From positions 1 to 64,000 of the forward strand of contig JAISED010000086.1 of the NCBI GenBank assembly GCA_031264295.1: a stretch of DNA of 64,000 nt, in the 5' to 3' direction. Of the stretch, positions 60,701 to 64,000 are shown piece after piece. Made by a program: the position numbers and the translations under genes. This DNA comes from Eubacteriales Family XIII. Incertae Sedis bacterium (GTDB taxonomy: Bacteria > Bacillota > Clostridia > Peptostreptococcales > Anaerovoracaceae). The notes beneath the pieces were generated by a model. The model did no database searches and was not told the DNA's origin. It worked only from the letters and a program-made list of their open reading frames with translations. Each line of letters begins with the position of its first letter. The stretch's first letter is position 1.

Positions 60701-60825
60701 AAAAGAGAACATCTCCCGACGGAACGATAGTCGAGGTGATCACTGCTACAAACGGAACGGTAACTGAAAAAACGACCGCGCCGAACGGAACTGTCACCGA
60801 GAAGGTAACGCAGCCGAGGCGATGA
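54712..60825 (+). CDS. Giant GH3 glycoside hydrolase with inserted beta-trefoil-like domain, CBM/Ig-like domains, InlB B-repeat and SLH domains
   Basis: LTLEEKVSLAAGSGTISRLG, DLLRDPRYGRAYETLGEDAYLTG, TTNDYGSGSS; three SLH-type repeats; CGGAGG before ATG 54712. Confidence 0.92.
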   Translation: MLKKRILAVVTALAVTCTPVLPISQAVYVSAADDVFLNEYTGTFNAKPAHLYQDYQVDAGARVDDIISKLTLEEKVSLAAGSGTISRLGMNGGRGGGGEGLHGVAWDAQATVFPNSLGLSQSWDTDLFTKIGEAIAKESLAASITAAGRLAPVVDLLRDPRYGRAYETLGEDAYLTGSLATAMASGMNARTQEGYQQFMPILKHFLAYNAEINRLWVASSLTPRTTNEYYIKAFKYPVEAGASKSLMNSYPVVSGKPVSVHPLQHDLLYDWTPDYKSKADGGDGATGHYEYTTTNDYGSGSSLFVHSQRYFADDANGRALGIAEGTKNGQMGWSFREYGSQTGLQYEALARGMATEKDFEENARRGLTMALRLGDLDHLGIQSPYLKDPVGTYGPNRAYQMEINKPLALRASQEQIVLLKNDDNILPLDGDAVDEAVLLGPLADQILKDFYSGSYKYRITIKDALINKLGAANVAFNRAIDTVAIKSVATDKYLVNSDNEYMATGSSGGEPTFFGPPTTVAGTPVAVNGDHPAAFDINSEDDVKYLYEIYDYGSENKLLRTPINGRYVQVTNTTAAIKHTLINNTSAPGEGNLNEEASGQNLNFSTFQKFRLVPTADGHTAIYHMLSGDGINDGIGMAYDVDDEDINRGSYLKVSGTTVVPDIAATNGPYLSEYNVVSPVDSDSTNRTVDSLPSDAFEFDFESVQSAAEAADAAIAEAGADAPIILVLGYEPHLNAREAVDLYKTGLSEQQMRLINYITDDLDREVILIVKTGNPMVIDRTVYENDNVKAILEIGDTGQEEGAAIVSALFDDGYSIPDTDWEPKGEYHNVGTEWHHDYTAYPGYKPESGVIPAYSPAGRLSATWYDGVDQMIGASEEHPPASYVYPDYSEATNDNMSNMNGTINTGLLTYDIIKGERTYQYLNDTPLFAFGYGLSYTQFEYSDVQVGAISNNSFTVSGKVKNIGDVKSDEVVEIYSSFDGTPSRVVQPKNKLIAYDRLRNIEPGAERAFSFTVDLKDKLGVWDVETGQLIVEPGTYTIKAVPSSDTAAVTDNSASLSVTTGNGGTAAAVRNLNKLTLAENFDDYSNVGGRVDDVEMVASSVAYDSNTAVQFRKDGAWISFKDVNFAAAPAQITVRLGSDRAGSLKIYAAAPGADYTSGTQIASINLTDSRPGNPGAAGQGIGPKGVYPGSAAGQALAGAYVKPDWKNISASVTLAAGTYDIYVVTENRGSVVEWLKFGAAADTASGIGISQIYSQDSIREPQGKLTFTADLTPVTAVDTVTWSVANVETGGTALAAIDQRGELTAAGSGNGVVRVTATAGTQTATKDILITNQLASNKISFTGYLYGQPVDYNRTVDFLLIRTNNAFGGDTITRYGASNQQTLAFKELYSENPAGYVMTDTYLTPPNDVVTWTVTAPDGSATNLATIDATGLLTATGTADGKVKVKAVLKNNPDIFAERVITLQNQGTKDTSKWIEAENFDQGDGVVVPQAYWDFSTWTYYPGSEIYQAGGNELGLNAKAEFTVATNSAIGTVDTASVMYKKVDFGIGKNIINLRTASTTDSAVAIWVDGKSAADGGKYLGSLRLEATGNNAIFETTSAKMLDIVSGVHDLYLDFSTVPLTSVAAGIIETDTRFNWIQFGEDYNIVKFEVGDGSVAPADQAVDDGAKVTKPNNPTKARYIFRGWYANSDASGAQWDFENNTINDDLTLYARWVRTGTLTADPVTSTTITNTQTPTSTSGAVTTPPATTTGGGTTVAPGALAAFSDASKVSDWARPFIERLVAAGVISGRTDGTIDPQGYVTRAEFTKMIVSALNIQAGGSAKSFSDVGAADWHKQFVDVASSRNLINGIADNIFAPDSQITRQDIATIAYRAIVESGISLPASDGSTFPDNALVGDYAKDAVGILKQLGVIGGRADGSFDPLALATREETAKIISGIMDIAAAAPTAPAASTEPAADADVPEVESSTAPDGTVTEKVVEADGTIIEFTITPDGAATEKRTSPDGTIVEVITATNGTVTEKTTAPNGTVTEKVTQPRR
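60616..60813 (+). repeat. 33-bp coding repeat x6 after the SLH domain
   Basis: PDGTVTEKVVE/ADGTIIEFTIT/PDGAATEKRTS/PDGTIVEVITA/TNGTVTEKTTA/PNGTVTEKVTQ. Confidence 0.92.
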
Positions 60826-60886
60826 TCGAATTGATTGACGCTGTGAACGGAACGGCGTTAGTCCGGTAAACTAAACAAAGGTAAAA

Positions 60887-60928
60887 ATGAGCCGCAAGCG
60901 CCTTGGAATCAAGGAACTTGCGGCTCAT
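60887..60928 (-). terminator. Terminator for the leu operon (- strand)
   Basis: ATGAGCCGCAAG..CCTTG-GAAT-CAAGG..CTTGCGGCTCAT, followed on the - strand by TTTTTACC. Confidence 0.85.
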
Positions 60929-61066
60929 CATATTTCATCGGATAATACCGAGTTCAGTATTAACAAAGCTCAAGGGGCATTGGCGATAGGCATTACCGCC
61001 CGGGGGACTTATAGCTTCAGCAGCTATCGAACGCCGCGGGGGGAGCTTATCCGCTTTAGCCGGTAT

Positions 61067-62149
61067 TTACTGCCCTACGGCGGCGGTGACGAGTTCGCCG
61101 AGTTCGGAGGTGCTGACGATCTTGACCGATTCGTTACCCGCCATGTCCGGCGTTCTGAAGCCCTGCCCGATCACGTGTTTAACGGCTCTTTCAACGGCGT
61201 CAGCTTCTTTCGCGAGACCGAATGTGTATCTGAACATCATGGCGGCCGAGAGGATCGAGGCTATAGGATTAGCCAGGCCTTTGCCCGCTATGTCCGGAGC
61301 GGAACCGTGGATAGGCTCATACATACCGAAATTGCCGCCTGTGAGGCTTGCCGAGGGCAGCATGCCTATGGAACCTGTGATCATACTCGCTTCATCGGAG
61401 AGTATGTCGCCGAAGATGTTATTTGTGACTATGACGTCGAATTGTCCGGGGTTACGAACCAGCTGCATGGCTGCGTTATCTACGTACATGTGGTTGAGCG
61501 CGACGTCGGGATAGTTCGCCGCCAGTTCCGTGACGACACGGCGCCAGAGTCTTGAGCTCTCAAGGACGTTTGCCTTGTCTACACTGGTGAGCCTGCCGCG
61601 GCGCTTGCGCGCCATATCGAAAGCGATTATACCTATGCGGCGTACCTCGGCTTCGGAGTAGCGTTCGACGTCGTAAGCTGAAACGCCTGCATCGTCGTCG
61701 GTGACAGTGCCTTTATCTCCGAAATAGATGCCGCCGGTGAGTTCGCGTACAATCACAAGGTCAAGTCCGCCGCCTACCAGTTCCGGGCGGAGAGGGCAGG
61801 CCGCGAGCAATTCGCTCATGAGGATCGCGGGGCGGATATTCGCGTAAAGCGCGAGTTCCTTTCTGAGACCGAGCAACGCTGTTTCAGGCCGCTGATCGCC
61901 GGGCAGTGTATCCCATTTCAAACCGCCTACAGCGCCCAGCAGTACAGCGTCCGAAGCCTTGCACGCGGCAAGTGTTTCAGCGGGTAAGGCGACACCGAAA
62001 GCGTCTATGGCGGCGCCGCCTGCAAGCTTCTCGTTGAAAGTGAAGCTATGACCGAATGTCTCGCCTACCTTATGGATTAGCTTTACAGATTCATTCGTGA
62101 CTTCGGGACCTATGCCGTCCCCGCGGATAAGGGCTATGTTAAAATTCAT
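61067..62149 (-). CDS. leuB: 3-isopropylmalate dehydrogenase
   Basis: [49 protein letters not shown]; true start 62149 with GGAGGTGG, not the longer ORF start at 62251. Confidence 0.97.
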   Translation of the reverse strand: MNFNIALIRGDGIGPEVTNESVKLIHKVGETFGHSFTFNEKLAGGAAIDAFGVALPAETLAACKASDAVLLGAVGGLKWDTLPGDQRPETALLGLRKELALYANIRPAILMSELLAACPLRPELVGGGLDLVIVRELTGGIYFGDKGTVTDDDAGVSAYDVERYSEAEVRRIGIIAFDMARKRRGRLTSVDKANVLESSRLWRRVVTELAANYPDVALNHMYVDNAAMQLVRNPGQFDVIVTNNIFGDILSDEASMITGSIGMLPSASLTGGNFGMYEPIHGSAPDIAGKGLANPIASILSAAMMFRYTFGLAKEADAVERAVKHVIGQGFRTPDMAGNESVKIVSTSELGELVTAAVGQ

Positions 62150-62249
62150 TTGCCACCTCCGTTCTGCGCCTTGACTCCGGAACCGACGCCGTCCCCGCGC
62201 ATGAGTGCTATGTTTGAGTTCATTGGCCGCCTCCGTTCTGCGCTTTGAC
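62107..62249 (-). repeat. Tandem duplication (74-bp period) of the leuD/leuB junction
   Basis: 62107-62175 aligns with 62181-62249 (53 of 62 aligned bases identical in the best-matching part). Confidence 0.95.
62146..62223 (-). CDS. 25-codon chimeric mini-ORF (LeuB N-terminus copy + LeuD C-terminus copy)
   Basis: [29 protein letters not shown] overlap with leuD stop upstream and with leuB start downstream. Confidence 0.6.
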   Translation of the reverse strand: MNSNIALMRGDGVGSGVKAQNGGGK

Positions 62250-62711
62250 ATATTCGGCCAAGCCGCCGCTCTCTATCAGCTTGGATATAAAGGGCGGGAA
62301 TGGCTCCGCCTGGTAAACCTCGCTTTTGGTAATATTGCGGATGAGTCCTGTGGCAAAATCCACCTCTACCTCATCACCGGCGTCGATCTTCGCGGCGGCC
62401 TCTTCGGATTCTAAAATAGGCATACCGGTATTGAACGAGTTGCGGTAAAATATCCTGGCGAATGTAGGTGCAATGACGCAGGCGACCTTGGCGCCCTTGA
62501 TGGCGAGGGGCGCGTGTTCGCGCGAAGACCCGCAGCCGAAATTCTTACCGGCCACGATGATGTCGCCGGGGCGTACATCGCCGGCAAAGTTCTTATCTAT
62601 ATCTTCCATGCAATGAACGGCAAGTTCCTCGGGATCAGACGTCACCAGATATCGCGCCGGGATGATGACGTCCGTATCGACATTGTCGCCGTATTTAAAA
62701 GCTTTTCCCAT
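62220..62711 (-). CDS. leuD: 3-isopropylmalate dehydratase small subunit
   Basis: [35 protein letters not shown]. Confidence 0.96.
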   Translation of the reverse strand: MGKAFKYGDNVDTDVIIPARYLVTSDPEELAVHCMEDIDKNFAGDVRPGDIIVAGKNFGCGSSREHAPLAIKGAKVACVIAPTFARIFYRNSFNTGMPILESEEAAAKIDAGDEVEVDFATGLIRNITKSEVYQAEPFPPFISKLIESGGLAEYVKAQNGGGQ

Positions 62712-62769
62712 AATATATTTCCTTTCCTGATTTAGAAGTCGTCTTTGAAGGTTCTAAGGGCGCGGCCGC

Positions 62770-64000
62770 CTAAAACTCTTCCGGATTTGCTATATAACCC
62801 CTCACTGCGGACGCCGCCGCGACGGCGGGACTTGCCAAGTAGACTTCGGAGTCCACGTGTCCCATACGCCCAACGAAGTTCCGGTTTGTCGTCGATACGG
62901 CTCGCTCGCCCGCCGCGAGTATGCCCATATGTCCGCCGAGGCAAGGACCGCATGTAGGCGTCGAAAGCACTGCGCCGGCCTTGATGAATATCTCGGCGTA
63001 GCCCTGCTTGATACATTCGAGAAGAATCGCCTGGGTTCCGGGGAAGATTATGCAGCGCACGCCGCCGGCGACCTTACGACCCTTGAGGATTTTCGCCGCA
63101 ATCTCCATGTCGCTGATCCTTCCGTTGGTGCAGGAACCGATCACAACCTGGTCGATGCGCACATCCCCCACATTATCGATGACCCGCGTATTGTCGGGGA
63201 GATGGGGGAATGAAACTGTCGGGCGGATCTTCGACAGGTCGATTTCAAAGCTTTGATCGTAGTGGGCGTCCTTATCGGGTGTGAATACCCTCATGCGTTT
63301 CGAAAACGCTTTATTCTTGTTTTTGTGCGCGCGCATATATTCCCTGGTTTTATCGTCCACGATGAAGATGCCGTTCTTCGCGCCGGCCTCGATCGCCATG
63401 TTGGCCATTGTGAAACGGTCGTCCATAGACAGCCATTCAAGGCCGGAACCCATGAATTCCATAGATTTATAGAGAGCGCCGTCCACACCTATCATCCCGA
63501 TAATGTGAAGAATCACGTCCTTGCCGCTTACCCACTTGCGGGGCTTGCCCGTGAGGTTGAATTTTATGGCGGAGGGCGTCTTAAACCAGGCCTTGCCCGT
63601 CGCCATGCCTGCGGCCATGTCCGTAGAGCCTATGCCTGTGGCGAATGCGCCAAGAGCGCCGTAGGTGCATGTGTGCGAGTCGGCGCCTATGACGACGTCT
63701 CCGGCTGTTACGAGTCCCTTTTCGGGCAGCAAAGCGTGTTCTATGCCCATTTCGCCTACCTCAAAATAGTTTTCTATGGATTGGCGGGAGGCAAACTCAC
63801 GGAGCATTTTGCATTGCTCGGCGGATTTCACATCCTTGTTGGGTGTGAAATGATCCGGAACGAGAACAACCTTGTTTATGTCGAAAACGTTTTCCACGCC
63901 CATGCGCGCGAATTCCCTGACAGCAGGCGGCCCGGTGATGTCATTGGCCAACACGATGTCGAGGTCTGTTTCTATGAACTGCCCGGCTTTTACGTTCTTC
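62770..64000 (-). CDS. leuC: 3-isopropylmalate dehydratase large subunit, 5' end truncated by the window edge
   Basis: [44 protein letters not shown]; frame stays open to 64000 (..[20 protein letters not shown]). Confidence 0.96.
   Translation of the reverse strand, partial: KNVKAGQFIETDLDIVLANDITGPPAVREFARMGVENVFDINKVVLVPDHFTPNKDVKSAEQCKMLREFASRQSIENYFEVGEMGIEHALLPEKGLVTAGDVVIGADSHTCTYGALGAFATGIGSTDMAAGMATGKAWFKTPSAIKFNLTGKPRKWVSGKDVILHIIGMIGVDGALYKSMEFMGSGLEWLSMDDRFTMANMAIEAGAKNGIFIVDDKTREYMRAHKNKNKAFSKRMRVFTPDKDAHYDQSFEIDLSKIRPTVSFPHLPDNTRVIDNVGDVRIDQVVIGSCTNGRISDMEIAAKILKGRKVAGGVRCIIFPGTQAILLECIKQGYAEIFIKAGAVLSTPTCGPCLGGHMGILAAGERAVSTTNRNFVGRMGHVDSEVYLASPAVAAASAVRGYIANPEEF

Noticed and set aside
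60887-61555. 222-aa + ORF
   Set aside because: Antisense to leuB and begins inside the terminator hairpin.
62150-62251. N-terminal extension of leuB in the ORF track ([16 protein letters not shown]...)
   Set aside because: Alternate-frame reading through the duplicated leuD/leuB junction; the true start is [17 protein letters not shown] at 62149.
1-64000. CRISPR array / prophage / transposase / toxin-antitoxin
   Set aside because: No evenly spaced direct repeats with unique spacers, no integrase/transposase motifs, and no recognisable TA pair in the ORF list; all short repeats are coding minisatellites or intergenic.

Overview
The window looks like an origin-proximal segment of a Firmicutes (Clostridia-like) chromosome. 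It runs through parS sites, parA-parB, a PAS/PP2C (SpoIIE-type) phosphatase, RNase HI, YycH/YycI-like proteins, HtrA and RlmH. Next come a UDP-2,3-diacetamido-uronate (wbpA/D/B/E-like) cluster with glycosyltransferases, a CDF transporter, a large surface beta-helix protein, and a TrpB2 / MoeB-rhodanese / serine acetyltransferase cluster. These are followed by a MoxR/VWA pair, a beta-lactamase-fold protein, tRNA-Lys(CTT), ATP-PEPCK, a UPF0182 protein and serS. The last third holds an S-layer-anchored surface-enzyme region (one S8 protease and two giant GH3 enzymes, all with SLH domains), RidA, and a leuC-leuD-leuB operon truncated at the window end. No CRISPR array, prophage or transposase was seen. 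The most unusual signals are: (i) a duplicated leuD/leuB junction forming a 25-codon chimeric mini-ORF with ATGA overlaps on both sides; (ii) an orphan sigma54-type AAA+ protein without a recognisable GAFTGA loop, receiver or HTH; (iii) a beta-lactamase-fold protein whose SxxK is ALSN; (iv) in-frame minisatellites (often 33 or 36 bp, one with a 180-bp higher-order period) in functionally unrelated proteins, including inside a Rossmann dehydrogenase; (v) a duplicated parS-containing block; (vi) a perfect 15-bp hairpin inside rlmH. All family assignments were made by eye from the translations, with no database search.
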